Source: Flabesymbios commensalis (taxonomy: Eukaryota; Annelida; Polychaeta; Terebellida; Flabelligeridae). Taken from it: a stretch of 64,000 nucleotides of DNA. The notes below the pieces were generated by a model that worked only from the letters and a program-made list of their open reading frames with translations, ran no database searches and was not told the origin of the DNA. Position numbers and translations under genes: made by a program. The stretch spans positions 44,083,339 through 44,147,338 of the forward strand of contig OZ024911.1 of the NCBI GenBank assembly GCA_964017125.1, in the 5' to 3' direction. This document shows, one piece after another, positions 34,061 to 45,984 of the stretch (positions within the stretch are counted from its first letter, which is position 1; the number at the start of each line of letters is the position of its first letter).

Positions 34061-35398
34061 GGGTAGTGGGAATTCCCCGTCTACCAAACCGATGCTGGTC
34101 TCTGAGTGTACCTGGCAACCTTCCAACACCTCGAGTAGGAAGCTGCCATTATCCAGATACCCTAACCTCTCCAGTCCATGAGCTGAGTGAGAGGGCTGGT
34201 TTCAGTCTAGGTAATAGGCCCATCTAACGGGGATGCTTTTAATGTTTTCGTGCCGAAAATAGTCGCATCTAGTTTATCACTTATGAAACACTGTTCAATA
34301 TTATTAAAACTGAATGTCAGACATACTCCCCCTGCTAAATGCATATCGTATAACCTAGTTGACTGTTTCAGGTGTTGGCCATATTTGCCTTTGCCACAAC
34401 ATGCTCTCATTCCACGACTACCAGCTTCATTACGCAATGCAAAGACAACAGTACTGGTGCTAGTAAAAACATAACAACAGACTTTAGCTTCGGTTATTCA
34501 TATACGTAAGTATAACTTATATATATATATATATATATATATGTTTCTCTCCTCAATTGACATCCAATTTGTCACAAATGAAAGCTAAGTATGAGCAGAG
34601 TGGATGAGCTCATGTATCGGCGTGTAATTTTCTCAGATTTAAGTTTGATTTTTTATGAAAGTAGGTTGATAAGAAATACATTTTTATCCCTTTTCCAACT
34701 ATGTAAGGGTTAGGGGTTATGGCGTCATACCGTCCGTTCGTCATTCCGTATGTCCTGCGTCTGTCTGCAGTTGCGTTTCCGAAGCATATCTTTTAAATCC
34801 CTTGGGGATTTTTTCCATATTGCACACACAAAACTTCCAGGGGTGGTTATCTGAGTTACGAGACCTGAGAGTTACGGCGTTTGGCCTATTTTTACCTACA
34901 TCTGCCAAGAATAACTATACAGACAGCGCGAAGCGGGGGCTATCGGGGGCTATTGGCGAAGAGATGCAGGTCAAAAAGTAGGCATATATACAGGGGGTTG
35001 TGTGTGTGTGTGTATTAAGTATATAAATGTGTCTGTATATATAAGTATACATGTGGGCAAGTCCATACCAAAGTGGACACAAGAGACAAAAAAATAATGC
35101 AACTATATGTGTGTGATTTTATGATATTGTGATATAACAGGTCTGGAATTTTTAATTTTGATGTTTTTTACAGTTAGAAATATAATCTCAAGATTTCTAC
35201 TTCGAAGGGAATTTAAGTGATAATTTCTGGGTTTTTGACAGGTTTATTACCAGAATTGTTGAAGTGGTATTTTCTAACTAGTGATACCCCAGCCAACTAT
35301 CTTTTATTTCAATCATGTATAAAATAGACCTTGGCAAAATAAACAAAGATGAAAATATGAATTTCGTATTTTATTTATTGATAAATGATTTAATTATT
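34061..35398. other. Spacer with minor repeats
   Basis: Holds an (AT)n run at about 34518-34542, a short relic of the 'cgtccgtt ... gcgtttccgaagcatatc' head type at about 34735-34870, and a (GT)n stretch near 34996-35013. No gene recognised. Confidence 0.45.
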
Positions 35399-36447
35399 TC
35401 ATGTGATGGACGTACGTACGTCCATCACATGAGAGATCCTAAAGTTCCCCCCTCTTCTTAGGTTTCGGCTATCCCCAACTTAAAACCTATCAAAAGTCTC
35501 TGATAAATCTTTCCTTTTATCACTATCGAAAAAAAAAACTTGTGCAAGGGTTATCATACTTTAATCCAAAGTAATATCTGCCGTGATGGACGTACACATT
35601 TCGTGATGGACGTACAAACTACTTTAATGACACTGCTTACTTTCAGGTATACACAGAAAATTTGTACTTATATGGATGTCAGTGTGCAAAATATTAATTA
35701 TCTTCATTATATATACATGTTTATACATGATTTCATAATTAACTGTATCAGTAGGGGGTGAATCAAACTAAAATGTGTATAAATGTATGTACACACATGG
35801 CTGATTAGCTATTTCAAACGGCGGTTATACAAAAGAGATGGCCTTAAAGCACACATCTTCAAGTTGTGATCATTTTTATCATTTTGGCCTTTGTCTCCAT
35901 ACTTGTTTTGTATGTACATACATATTCGGAAATCCCTGCTAACGGCTTTTTTGTTAGTTTTTGTTACAAAAGTATGGTATATTTTAATAGTATTTATAAG
36001 CAGATTGTCTTATATTGTTACATTTAGCAGCAGCATGATGTTCATAATAAATCGGATTCAACATTTTCATGTACTTCAATCAATGCTGCAAAAAACTGAA
36101 TTTACAATTATTTTATTATTTTTTTTTTTACTTTTTTTAAAACTTTTTGTTTAAATAATAACAAGTAATATATACATCTACCACCAATGTATAGTTATAT
36201 GGCTAATATTAAAAAATTGGGGTGGGTTGCACTAGTTTTTCAAATATAACTGTACAGTACAGTGAATACGAGTCGTTTCAAACGTTTAAAGAAGCAAAAA
36301 TTTGGACAACAGACTGACCAGCTGACCAGTGATCTAGCTATAATAACAGCCTATAAGTCTGCTAGATCATTGCATTCATTGGGCTAAGGTCAATTTGATT
36401 TTTAGGCAATTTTGTTGGTCATTTTTATTATGAAAGATTGCTTTTAA

Positions 36448-37650
36448 TTCAGACTTGGGACATCCGACCTCAAACTTCGGGCATCAGGCTTTTGCCATCA
36501 GACTTCAAACATCGAGTATCAGACTTTGGGCATCAGATTTTGGATATCAGACTTTGGACATCAGACTTTGGACATCAGACTTTGGACATCAGACTTTGGA
36601 CATCAGACTTTGGACATCAGACTTCGGGCAGCAGACTTCGGGCAGCAGACTTGGGATATCAGACTTTGGGCATCAAGCTTTGGGCATCAGACTTTGGGCA
36701 TCAGACTTCAGGCATCAGACTTCAGGCATCAGAATTGATGCATCAGACTTGGGACAGCAGCCTTGCTACATCAGATTTGGGACAGCAGTCTTGGAACAGC
36801 AGACTTTGAACAGCAGATTTGGGACAGCAGACTTGGGACAGCTGACTTGGGACAGCGGACTTGGGACAGGAGTCTTGGGACAGCAGTCTTGGGACAGCAG
36901 ATTTGGAAAAGCAGAATTGGGACAGAAGACTTCGGAAAGTAGATTTGTGACAGCAGAATCGGGACTGCAGACTTGGGACAGCCGACTTGGGACAGCAGAC
37001 TTGGGACAGCAGTCTTCGGACAGCAAGCTGCAGACTCTGGACAGCAGACACGGAACAGCAGACTCGGAACAGCAGATTCGGGACAGCAAACTCGGGACAG
37101 CAAACTCGGGACAGCAGACTCGGGACAGCAGACTCGGAACAGCAGACTCGGAACAGCAGACTCGGAACAGCAGACTTGGGACAGCAGACTTGGGACAGCA
37201 AACTTGGGACGGCAGACTTGGGACAGCAGACTCGGAACAGCAGACTCTGGACAGCAGACTTGGGACAGCAGACTTGGGACAGCAGACTTGGGACAGCAGA
37301 CTTGGGACAGCAGACTTGGGACAGCAGACTCGGGACAGAAGACTCGGGACAGCAGACTTGGGACAGCAGACTCGGAACAGCAGACTCGGGACAGCAGACT
37401 TGGGACAGCAGACTTGGGACAGCAGACTTGGGACAGCAGACTTGGGACAGCACTCTGGACAGCAGACTTGGTACAGCAGACTTGGGACAGCAGACTCGGA
37501 ACAGCAGACACCGGGCAGCAGACTTGGGCCAGCAGACTTTTAGTCCTCTGACTTTGGGATTTCGGGTCTTGAGACTTTGGACAATCAGACTGCCGATATC
37601 TTCAGACTTTGCACTTTGAACATCAGACTTCAAACTTTAGAGCTTAAACT
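36448..37650. repeat. 14-bp minisatellite, about 80 units
   Basis: Left third: AGACTTTGGACATC-type units; right two thirds: AGACTTGGGACAGC or AGACTCGGGACAGC. Because 14 is not a multiple of three, every plus-strand frame cycles through the same 14-residue peptide LGTADLGQQTWDSR, and minus frames through SQVCCPKSAVPSLL, so frames of up to 362 codons stay open. This is expected from a stop-free repeat and is not evidence of a gene. Confidence 0.97.
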
Positions 37651-37847
37651 TCAGAGTATAAAAGTCCCAAATAGTCTTTTGACTGGATCTATATTTGTTT
37701 GTCAAATGGAGGTACATCCAGAGGGCCCAGTAAACTTATTGACTCAACTCTATTAAAACAAAATTGGGTCAACGTTTTGTGTTTGATGGAATTATATCTG
37801 CTATTTTAATTGTCAGATGTAGCATTTAAAAGATTTCTACTGTCCAT

Positions 37848-37915
37848 ATCAAACACCCAATGTTGGTCCAATGCTGGGCCACTATCTGAGACACTGGCCT
37901 GGCATTGAAACACTA
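37848..37915. mobile_element. Small MITE fragment, AACGTTG type
   Basis: 'atcaaacacccaatgttggtcc' in shortened form and 'ctggcctggcattgaaacac' are diverged inverted parts. A further relic with GTTTTGTGTTTGATGG lies at about 37726-37790. Confidence 0.4.
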
Positions 37916-38378
37916 CATTTTGGAGAAATATAATTTTAATTATCAAATTTTATGGGTGCTTAAAAGGTCGGAACTTCCAGTCGCCTATTACCAAGGACCC
38001 TTATTGAGTATCGACTTTTGTGTTTCCATTCAAGCAATAACTCATGCATCACTAGACATGTACATCCACATGAAAAACATGGATTTGATCCAGATCAACT
38101 ATCCCAATCGACTATAAAAGTCATAGTAAACATTCTCAATATCTAAGGGATATTGTGTTAATATTTGAAGTGATCCTCATGAACACTGAAAGAGAAAAAG
38201 CCGTCCTACTTTTCTTCATAAAATAATTTTTATTATTATTAATAAAACATAGCAAGATCAGTTACAACATCAATAAGCTTGGATGAAGGTATTCGTCTAA
38301 ACTTCATATTCTTCTTGTTATTAGTTACTTAGGTTTCCATTCGAAATTCTAATTTGAAAATGAAAAACTTTGTATTCG

Positions 38379-38791
38379 GTGTTGGACGGAATTTGTTCTG
38401 GTGTTGGACGGAATATATATATACATTTCTTTTCCTCCCTATGTTCTCTATCTTCAACTACCATTTTTTTATGTGAAATATATTCCATGCTAGTACATGT
38501 TCTTTTAAATAAAATTTTGGCTTCATTATGAGGTGTTACTAAAAAAAAATCATTTTTCCCTCCCAACACCGTGAAATAATTCCGTCCAACACTTTGAAAT
38601 AATGTTTAAAAAGCAATCTTTGTAGGAAGAATGACATTTTTTCTCACATACTGTTATTTACATCCAAATGAAAACACTTCAAGTGTCTATTTTTTCAATT
38701 CATACAGCAATATATTGGTTTTTTTTGGAGATAATAATCATTGTCAAGCACAGGTGAAGAAAAAACACTATTTTATCATTCCGTCCAACAC
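38379..38791. repeat. Inner inverted motif set GTGTTGGACGGAAT
   Basis: Forward copies at 38379-38392 and 38401-38414, inverse copies at 38579-38592 and 38778-38791. Weaker partial copies occur at about 38563 and 38948. The motif resembles the outer one (GTGWTGGACGKA) yet is consistently different, and it has the same inward-facing layout. Confidence 0.65.
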
Positions 38792-39698
38792 TTTTACACA
38801 TTTCAGTTTTTATATGAAACACTCAAATATACAAGAATTATTTGCATAGTTGTGCAGCATGGGCAAATACCTGTTTTTAGCACACATGTATGTAGATCAA
38901 ACGGTTTTCGTTAGGTTAATTTTTTATTTTAGATCTTATCTAATTTCGACCAACACCGAAAGTGACTTTTGAAACAGACCCTTATTTTTTTCCAACTAAA
39001 CAGGATATTTTTTGTGGTTTAATTATTAATGTTAGTCCATCCACTGACCACCTCAACAGCAAATACTTAGTAGGTTTATATCTAGCTTTGCCATTGCTGG
39101 GCACCTGACAAAGCCAGTTATCCTATTTTTCGTGATGGACGTACACAAAATCAGAAATATTTATAATATATTCAATGCATGATTCCAATCGCCTTCTAAA
39201 TATGCACTGTTAATTTTTGTATACATATAATCAGAGGAAATGAACCCTGGGTTGGAAATCACAAAAATACTCACTATAAAAATTGAATGTTGAGACTATG
39301 TACGTCCATCACGCTTCTTGTACGTCCATCACAGCACAAGATACACTTTTTATGAAGTTTGGGAAATAATTGAGCTAAAAATAATATTACTTAATAAAAA
39401 TATCCATATTTGGCTATAATTTTAAACTACTACTGGTTTCATAACTCAGAAACGGAACAGAAAATCGCCAGCAAAGTATATACGGCCGAAACAATGTCTT
39501 TTTCTTGTACGTCCATCACGCCCTCATAATTGACCTGCCCTTCTTGACAGAATTTTCCGATAAAATATTTTATTTTTCCCTAGTTATGCTGCAATAAACT
39601 CGTTGTTCATAATTAAAAAAAAATGTATGTAGCTATGAAATTAAAAAAAATACAACCAGATTAGTATTGCAAAAATAGTCTCTGTGTACGTCCATCAC

Positions 39699-40205
39699 GC
39701 TGGATTTGACCATGTATAAAGAATAACATTTTTGTTTCCGGACCAAATCTCTGAAACCCTATTTTTTATATTGCATACACACTGGGCAACACAGGGGTCA
39801 TTTTTAGAGGGCAGACTGAGACATCCATCTGATCTCTTAGTGGTCATTGCCCTCTTGTAACTAACTACTATGAATAGAACTTCACTTGCGTATGCATTCT
39901 CATTTATTGAGCACATCTCATAACATAATGTGAGTTTTCATCATGAAGGCCGGGGCCTCTTGTTTATTTCGTGAGCGGGGGCGAGTTCATTTACGTAATC
40001 GTATACCCTCCAGTTTAAAAAAATATTGGGGGCACTCTCCAGTTTGGAGATGCATTTCTTCAGATGCTTTCAATATTTTTTAGCCGTAAACAGTCACATC
40101 TGCTTTGCTTCTATTTAATTACTATTAATGTCCATATTGTGGTATTTGAAGGTGTGGTGTGTACTCGTGCTGTTATGTTTTTAGCTCCCGCCGTCACCGT
40201 AGGTG
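39699..40205. other. Spacer and left leader of copy B
   Basis: No gene. The last part (about 40181-40205) reads AGCTCCCGCCGTCACCG and probably is the true left end of the following tandem-core element, since GCGGGAGCT stands near its right end. Confidence 0.5.
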
Positions 40206-42758
40206 AGCGAAGGGAGCTATGGATTCTACCTCCGTTTTTTTTTGGCCTCTTCTTTTGCCTATAACTTTGTGAGAAAATAAGCTAGGATAACAATTTTTGG
40301 TATGTGGGTTACTTCCAGGTGGCTAATGGACGGGTTAAAATATTTTTAATCTGAATTCAATACGCAAGGTTGCAGAGGAGAAAATGATGATGTGACGGCG
40401 TTGGGCCGTTGGGCCGTCCGTAAACAATTCGTTTCCGGAGCATATCTCTGAAAGTACTTGTCCGATTGTCTTCAAATTTTACACTCAACACCCCTAGGGG
40501 GTCTAGTTGTGCCTTTTGGGGTATTTGAACTTTGACCTACTTCTGGTTCAGAACTATGACCTATTTAGACGTTTTGACGCGCACTTCGTTTCCGGAGCAG
40601 ATCTCAAAAAGTACTGGGCCGATGACAGTCATATTGCACATACATGTTCTCTAAGGTCCCTAGTTGTGCCTTTTCAGGTTTTTGGACCTTGACCTTGAAG
40701 TTGACCCAGCACTTTGACCTAATTTATGACATCGGTAAATCCGACTGAAAGATTTTGCGGAATATCATGAAAACCGCTCAAGATAGCTACACCATTAATA
40801 TCAAATAAATTGTAAGGTTTCAGGAGAGGATGCATCCTGAAAAATTTGAAGTTGATAAAATTCAAAATGGCCGCCTATCAGCCATTATTCACCTCGACAG
40901 GCCTGATATTGTGGAATATCATGAAAACCGCTCAAGATATCTACACCATTACTATAAAACAAATTGTAAGGCTTCAGTAGAGGATTTATTTTGAAAAAAT
41001 TATTTTTGTCAAAGTTCAAAATGGCCGCCAATCGGCCATTATTCACTTTCACATGGCCGTTATTTGGTAAACCGTGCTAGATGGCTAGACCATTACTATT
41101 AAACAAAATGTGTGATTTCAGGAGAGGATGCATCTTGAAAAAATTTGACTCGATAAAATTCAAAATGGCCGCTTATCGGCCATTATTCACTTTCACATGG
41201 CCGTTATTTGGTAAACCGTGCTAGATGGCTAGACCATTACTATAAAACAAAATGTGTGATTTCAGGAGAGGATGCATCTTGAAAAAATTCGACTTGATAA
41301 AATTCAAAATGGCCGCTTATTGGCCATTATTCACTTTCACATGGCCGTTATTTGGTAAACCGTGCTAGATGGCTAGACCATTACTATAAAACAAAATGTG
41401 TGATTTCAGGAGAAATGCATCTTGAAAAAATTAGACTCGATAAAATTCAAAATGGCCGCTTATCGGCCATTATTCACTTTCACATGGCCGTTATTTGGTC
41501 AACCGTGCTAGATGGCTAGACCATTACTGTAAAACGAAATGTGAGATTTCAGATGAGGATGCATCTTGAAAAAAATTGACTTGATCAAATTTAAAATGGC
41601 CGCCTTTTCGGCCATTATTCATTTTCACATGGCTGATATTTGGTAAACCGTGCTAGATGGCTAGACCATTACCTGATTACTATAAAACAAAGTGTGAGTT
41701 TTCGGGGGAGGATGCAACCTGAAAATTTTTAACTTACGAATTCAAAATGGCCGACAATCAGCATTATTTACCTCGATAGGCCTGATATCAGGTAAACCGT
41801 GCTAGATAGCTAGACCATTACTATAAAACAAAATGTGACGTTTAGAAAGAGGATGCCTTTAAAACACTTTCGACTCAATCGAATTCAAAATGGCCGCCTA
41901 TCGGCCACTATTTACTTTCACATTGCTGATATGTGGTAAACCGTGTTAGATAGCTGGACCATTACTATAAAACAAAATGTGAGATTACAAGAGAGGATGC
42001 ATCTTGAAAAAAATTTACTCGATCAAATTCAAAATGGCCGCCTATCGGCCATTATTTACTTTCACATAGCCGGTTTTTAGTAACCGTACTAGATGGCTAG
42101 ACCATTACTATAAAACAAAATGTGAGATTTCAGGAGAGGATGCATCTTGAAAAATTTTGAATTGATCAAATTCAAAATGGCCTCCTATCGGCCATTATTC
42201 ACTTTCACATGGGCGATATTTGGTAAACCGTGCTAGATGGCTAGACCATTACTATAGAATGAAATGTGAGATTTCAGCTGAGGATGCATCTTGGAAAATT
42301 TTGACTTGATCAAATTCAAAATGGCCCTCTATCGGCCATTATTTACTTTCACATGCCCAATATTTTGCAAACTGTGTTAGATGCTAGTCCATTACTATAA
42401 AACAAAATTTGAGGTTTCGGGGGAGGATGCACCCTAAGTTTTTAACTAATTTATATCAAATTCAAAATGACCGTAAATCAGCTATTAGGTAACTCGATTG
42501 GCCTGATATCGGGTAAACCATGCCAGATAGGTAGACCATTACTGGGATACTGATTAGGATCATTAATTTCAATGGAGGTTTGCAATCTCTGACAGACTGT
42601 CTAGTTCTTATCTTACTCTTAGACTGGGCTTCTTAGACCTAGTTGTCTTGCGTCTTGATTTTTGACCTAGACTAGGACTACATTAATAACCCTATACAAA
42701 ATTGCTTAAATCAAATTCTAATTCGGAGCGGGAGCTTCTGGACTTATGTAGTCTTGTT
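40206..42758. repeat. 2.55 kb tandem-core element, copy B
   Basis: Near-identical to 5132-7687 from AGCGAAGGGAGCTATGG to the tail 'ctagactaggactacattaa' and 'tatgtagtcttgtt'. The array again has about twelve 144-bp units but not the same ones: copy A doubles a unit near its start that B has once, while B has an extra run of 'tgtgtgatttcaggagagg' units in its first half. The two arrays therefore changed by unit gain and loss after they separated. Copy B lies in the upstream region or an intron of the synaptophysin-like gene. Confidence 0.88.
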
Positions 42759-43070
42759 CTTTTTACGTATGCCCAAATCACTTCCTGGTTATTCTTGATG
42801 TTTTTAAGATGTAACACCAAGTAAAAGCATCGGGATTGTGTTCCCCTGTGAGAGCGACTACATATAAATAAATATATGTAAAACATCGTTATGGTTGCAT
42901 ACTTAAATGTGTCTTGGCTACTATTTGGTCCAGTTGAGCTCCCTGTAGATATTACAAGTTACCCTCAGTGCAGGGCAGAACTAGTGTCAGCTCCCATCCT
43001 ACATTACTGTGACCCAAGCAACAAAATACGTTGAACCAAAAACTGGTTTATTGGTCGTCCAGCGTCGTAG

Positions 43071-43168
43071 CCTAGCAAACACAATACGTTGATCCAAAGT
43101 TAATTTAATGTTGGTATACAGCGCCAACATTAAACTTTCATTAGTTCAACTTATTGTGTTTGTTAGGA
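43071..43168. mobile_element. Small MITE, CAGCAAACAC/AACGTTG type
   Basis: CCTAGCAAACACAATACGTTG and CAACTTATTGTGTTTGTTAGG are inverted ends around a 'taatttaatgttggt' and 'gccaacattaaact' core. A truncated second copy sits directly to its left (about 43011-43070). Confidence 0.7.
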
Positions 43169-43222
43169 TTATAACGTCTCGGGGGTCCCGTTGGAAGGAG
43201 ACCGTTTCTGAATCAAGATTAA

Positions 43223-43466
43223 TAGCCCTTACAGCGCGGGGGTCGACTTTAGTCGTCAGAATCTGACGTCTGTAGACGTCAGATTCTGACGACTAAAGTC
43301 GATCCCCGCACTGTAAGAATAAAAATATTTCTAATGGCCCATACCATAGGTATTCAAATGAATCGAAAAGAGCTAACTATGACATTTATCAATATGATGA
43401 TGATTTCAAATTGAAAAAAATCCTCTGGCTCGATGTTTTTTACAAATTTATTCAGCGCTTTAAGGG
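43223..43466 (+). mobile_element. TTAA-type MITE with a TGACGTC hairpin, copy 2
   Basis: Ends carry CCCTTACAGCGC and GCGCTTTAAGGG; TTAA flanks the right end (43467-43470) and an offset TTAA the left (43219-43222). The left part is a long hairpin at 43232-43313, whose arms contain TCGACTTTAGTCGTCAGA and TCTGACGTC and match almost perfectly. It lies 127 bp upstream of a synaptophysin exon, inside the intron. Relatives: 31724-31919 and about 52165-52300. Confidence 0.8.
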
Positions 43467-43592
43467 TTAAGTGCATACATCTACGCGATTCATCATAGCA
43501 AGTTAAAATCTATGAAATGAGTCGGACATTGTATCAAATCCTAAGTTCCAGCAAAATATTTGATGAATTTCGTGGGGTTTTTCTTGTTTCAG

Positions 43593-43785
43593 ATTGAGCA
43601 GTGGATTTCCTATGACACTATGCAATGAAACTGTATACGAAGTGAAGCCATATGGGGATTTCTCCGCGCCGTCTCAATTCTATGTGTTTGTAGGCGTCAT
43701 GGCGTTTCTGTATTGTATTACTGCACTGATAATTTACATATGCTTTGACGACAAGTATCGGCAGATTGATAAAATCCCAATGGCG
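43593..43785 (+). CDS. Synaptophysin-like gene, exon with end of luminal loop 1 and TM2
   Basis: Bounded by TTTCTTGTTTCAG at 43592 and GGTAAGT at 43786. The first base completes a codon begun in the previous exon; the exon ends in phase 0. Translation runs LSSGFPMTLCNETVYEV, then GDFSAPSQFYVFVGVMAFLY, CITALIIYICFDDKYRQ, IDKIPMA. This aligns with the synaptophysin/synaptoporin segment [20 protein letters not shown] through QNKYRENNKGPM: the loop-1 cysteine, the second membrane span and the short cytosolic loop. NET is a possible glycosylation site. Synaptophysins are four-span MARVEL-domain proteins of synaptic vesicles that bind synaptobrevin. The N-terminus and TM1 must lie on upstream exons that I could not find in this window. 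Confidence 0.93.
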
Positions 43786-44657
43786 GTAAGTAAAAAGAAT
43801 AATAATAGCTTGATTATATGCTGATTAAAAACGTTTTATTTCATTATGTAAAGAACGTGATTTAAAGAACGTTATTATTAGTTAGCACACGATTGATAAG
43901 TAATGTTCAGAGTGATTCAAGGAAAAAAATTAGCGGAGAAACTTTTGCAACGAATGGGTTTACTTTGATTTTCGCCAATGGTGGCAGCATTGAGCCACCA
44001 TATTGTGGCTAATTTAATTTCAGCAATGTTTTTATATCTCAATGTGAAAAGAACTGGATGATATAATGAACGAATATATACGTTTAGAAAAGAATTGTTG
44101 GACTTATCTATCGAGAGCAACACTACTAAACATGAAAAAGCCAAAATTGTAATTAAAATTAAAGGGTCGTGTTCATTGCTGTGTCGTGCTAGACACTCAT
44201 CGCGAATGGGATGCAAACGAGTAAAGTCTGACATCACGTGTAACATTTTCGACGTTGATGGACAATAATATTACAATTGATCTCTACATTTTTGTGATGT
44301 TGCCCTTTTTATAGCGTTAGCATTGGCATTGGAGTTAAATTATATTTCTCAATTCACAAGAGTGGCATGTTTTTTACAGCCCCCCTCCCCCATAATGATT
44401 CTGTTAATTTCTTTGAACGAATCTGACAATATCCCTTTAATTGAATGGTAGGCACTATTTGTGTGGTGTACGATTTGGAGATGAATTTGTTTTTTCAAAA
44501 GGTGTCTCTGAGTGTCAAGGTTTCATAAGATTCCTTTCTTCCTGATCATTTAATTGTCAATGCTTTATGAGTTTGCTTTTTATGTGTCATCATAATTATG
44601 TGCTGTGTTCATTCTGTTTTCAATGCTTCAAATGTTTTTATTTTTATGTCACGGTAG

Positions 44658-44867
44658 GATTTCGTCATATGTGCTGTGTTCACTCTGTTGTGGCTGATCT
44701 CTTCTGCGGCTTGGGCTGACGGAGTGTCGAAGGTGAAGAAATACAGCGACCCGATGGAGATGTGGGAAAATGACCATATTCCTGCATGTCAATTAAATGA
44801 GAAAGGCCAATCCGAAAACTGCTGGGTGACGGACTCCGGCGACTTTGCAAGCCTTAACGTTTCTATC
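44658..44867 (+). CDS. Synaptophysin-like gene, exon with TM3 and luminal loop 2
   Basis: Acceptor CACGGTAG at 44657, donor GTAAGT at 44868; exactly 70 codons, phase 0 at both ends, so it joins in frame to the exons on both sides. The peptide starts DFVICAVFTLLWLISSAAWA (third span, matching [20 protein letters not shown] of the family), continues DGVSKVKKYSDPMEMWEN, and has two loop cysteines in HIPACQLNEKGQSENCWV, which correspond to the conserved disulfide pair of the second luminal loop. It ends FASLNVSI, the family's LNTSV-type lead into TM4. Confidence 0.95.
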
Positions 44868-45855
44868 GTAAGTCGCCTTGTCATATTCAGTGGATCCTTT
44901 GCTCACCTTTCCCATTGGCCACATGACACTGCCCTGTCGTCAAATCAACTTCACCAATGTTGGCTCAATGCTGATAAAGCGCAATCGGTCTGGTGGGCTT
45001 ACATTTCACGTCTATTCCCTTCTTTTTTAAGCTTATGTAACATATTTTACTCTTTTGATCTCACGCAACTTCATGCTTTCTCTTAAAAAACGTGTTTGAA
45101 ACGTGATTACAAATTATAGTAGACTAGACAGTCTGTATATTTATATTAGACAATCTTGCTGCAGTTAACACATTGCTCAACAGACCCAACTTCTCCTTTT
45201 TGCATCCTCCACACAATAAACACGCAGTCTTAATTAAAAAAAATTCGCAGCATAACACCCAAAGTCCTTATTTTCAAGACAAGTGAAACTTTACTAGTTA
45301 TGAATACATTTTCAATGTCTGCAGTGCTACCGATAATAATTTGTATAATCGCGTAATTAAATTAATTGAAAAATTCAAAAACTAAAAAATTAATTTTATG
45401 CATGGGATAACAATACGCAATTTAATTGTTGAATTTTCCATTTAAAAATGTCTGTGTACCGTACTGAATTAAGATCAATAACTGCAGCATATCTTATAGT
45501 CGTGGATGCCTTTCAAATGGCGAATGGTAGGCTACATGTATGCTGTGTATGGGCAGTGAACAAGTAACAGTTTTACTTCATGTCAAAATTATATGCGCAA
45601 GTCTTGAATATTAAGTGTGAAAATGCTCAATTACCGTTAAGTGATTACTATACTTAATTCTTTCACTGACTACTCAATTATATCTAAAATGAGTAAAAAG
45701 TCCCGAAATCACAAATTCACGAAAATCTAAACACGCGAAAATCACATAATATACAGTAATGTTTTGATAGTGTATGTGTATCTAAAGACGATTTTTTTGT
45801 TTTTCCATTGGTATATATCTACCTGTGTACTTTAATTTATGTCTGTTTTTTTCAG

Positions 45856-45984
45856 ATCTTTGGCTTCCTGAACATGGTGGTGTGGGGCGGTAACCTGTGG
45901 TTCTTATTCAAGGAGACGTCCTGGTTTAAGGTGGAGACAGAGCATCCAACCACGTCACCATCAGAGACTCCACAGAAGGTGTGA
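45856..45984 (+). CDS. Synaptophysin-like gene, exon with TM4 and cytosolic tail
   Basis: Acceptor GTTTTTTTCAG at 45855. IFGFLNMVVWGGNLWFLFKE matches the fourth span of synaptophysins ([20 protein letters not shown]). A short tail TSWFKVETEHPTTSPSETPQ then KV and TGA at 45982-45984 follows. The tail is much shorter than the Gly/Tyr/Pro-rich tail of vertebrate synaptophysin. The bases around the stop, AAG then GTGTGA, also make a usable splice donor in phase 0, so some transcripts may skip this stop and join a later exon (see 50451-50486). Confidence 0.93.
   Translation: MFGFLNMVVWGGNLWFLFKETSWFKVETEHPTTSPSETPQKV

Larger units (their letters stand above)
35399..39698. repeat. Tract framed by inverted CGTGATGGACGTACAA motifs
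   Basis: Forward copies (core GTGATGGACGTAC) stand at 35403, 35583, 35603 and 39132; inverse copies (GTACGTCCATCAC) at about 35416, 39300, 39320, 39507 and 39686. The first pair forms a perfect 34-bp palindrome at 35399-35432. Apart from that palindrome, left-hand copies all point right and right-hand copies (39300 onward) all point left, as in subterminal repeats of a large DNA transposon. I found no copies elsewhere in the window and no transposase between them. The interior includes a minisatellite and a second motif set. Confidence 0.6.

Noticed and set aside
34660-34715. Candidate upstream synaptophysin exon reading Y-P-F before a GTAAGG
   Set aside because: A stop codon lies a few codons upstream in the same frame, and no TM1-like sequence precedes it.
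36455-37633. Open frames of 362, 296, 246, 210 and 192 codons on both strands
   Set aside because: All are products of the stop-free 14-bp minisatellite; the same peptide recurs in every frame, so coding is not implied.
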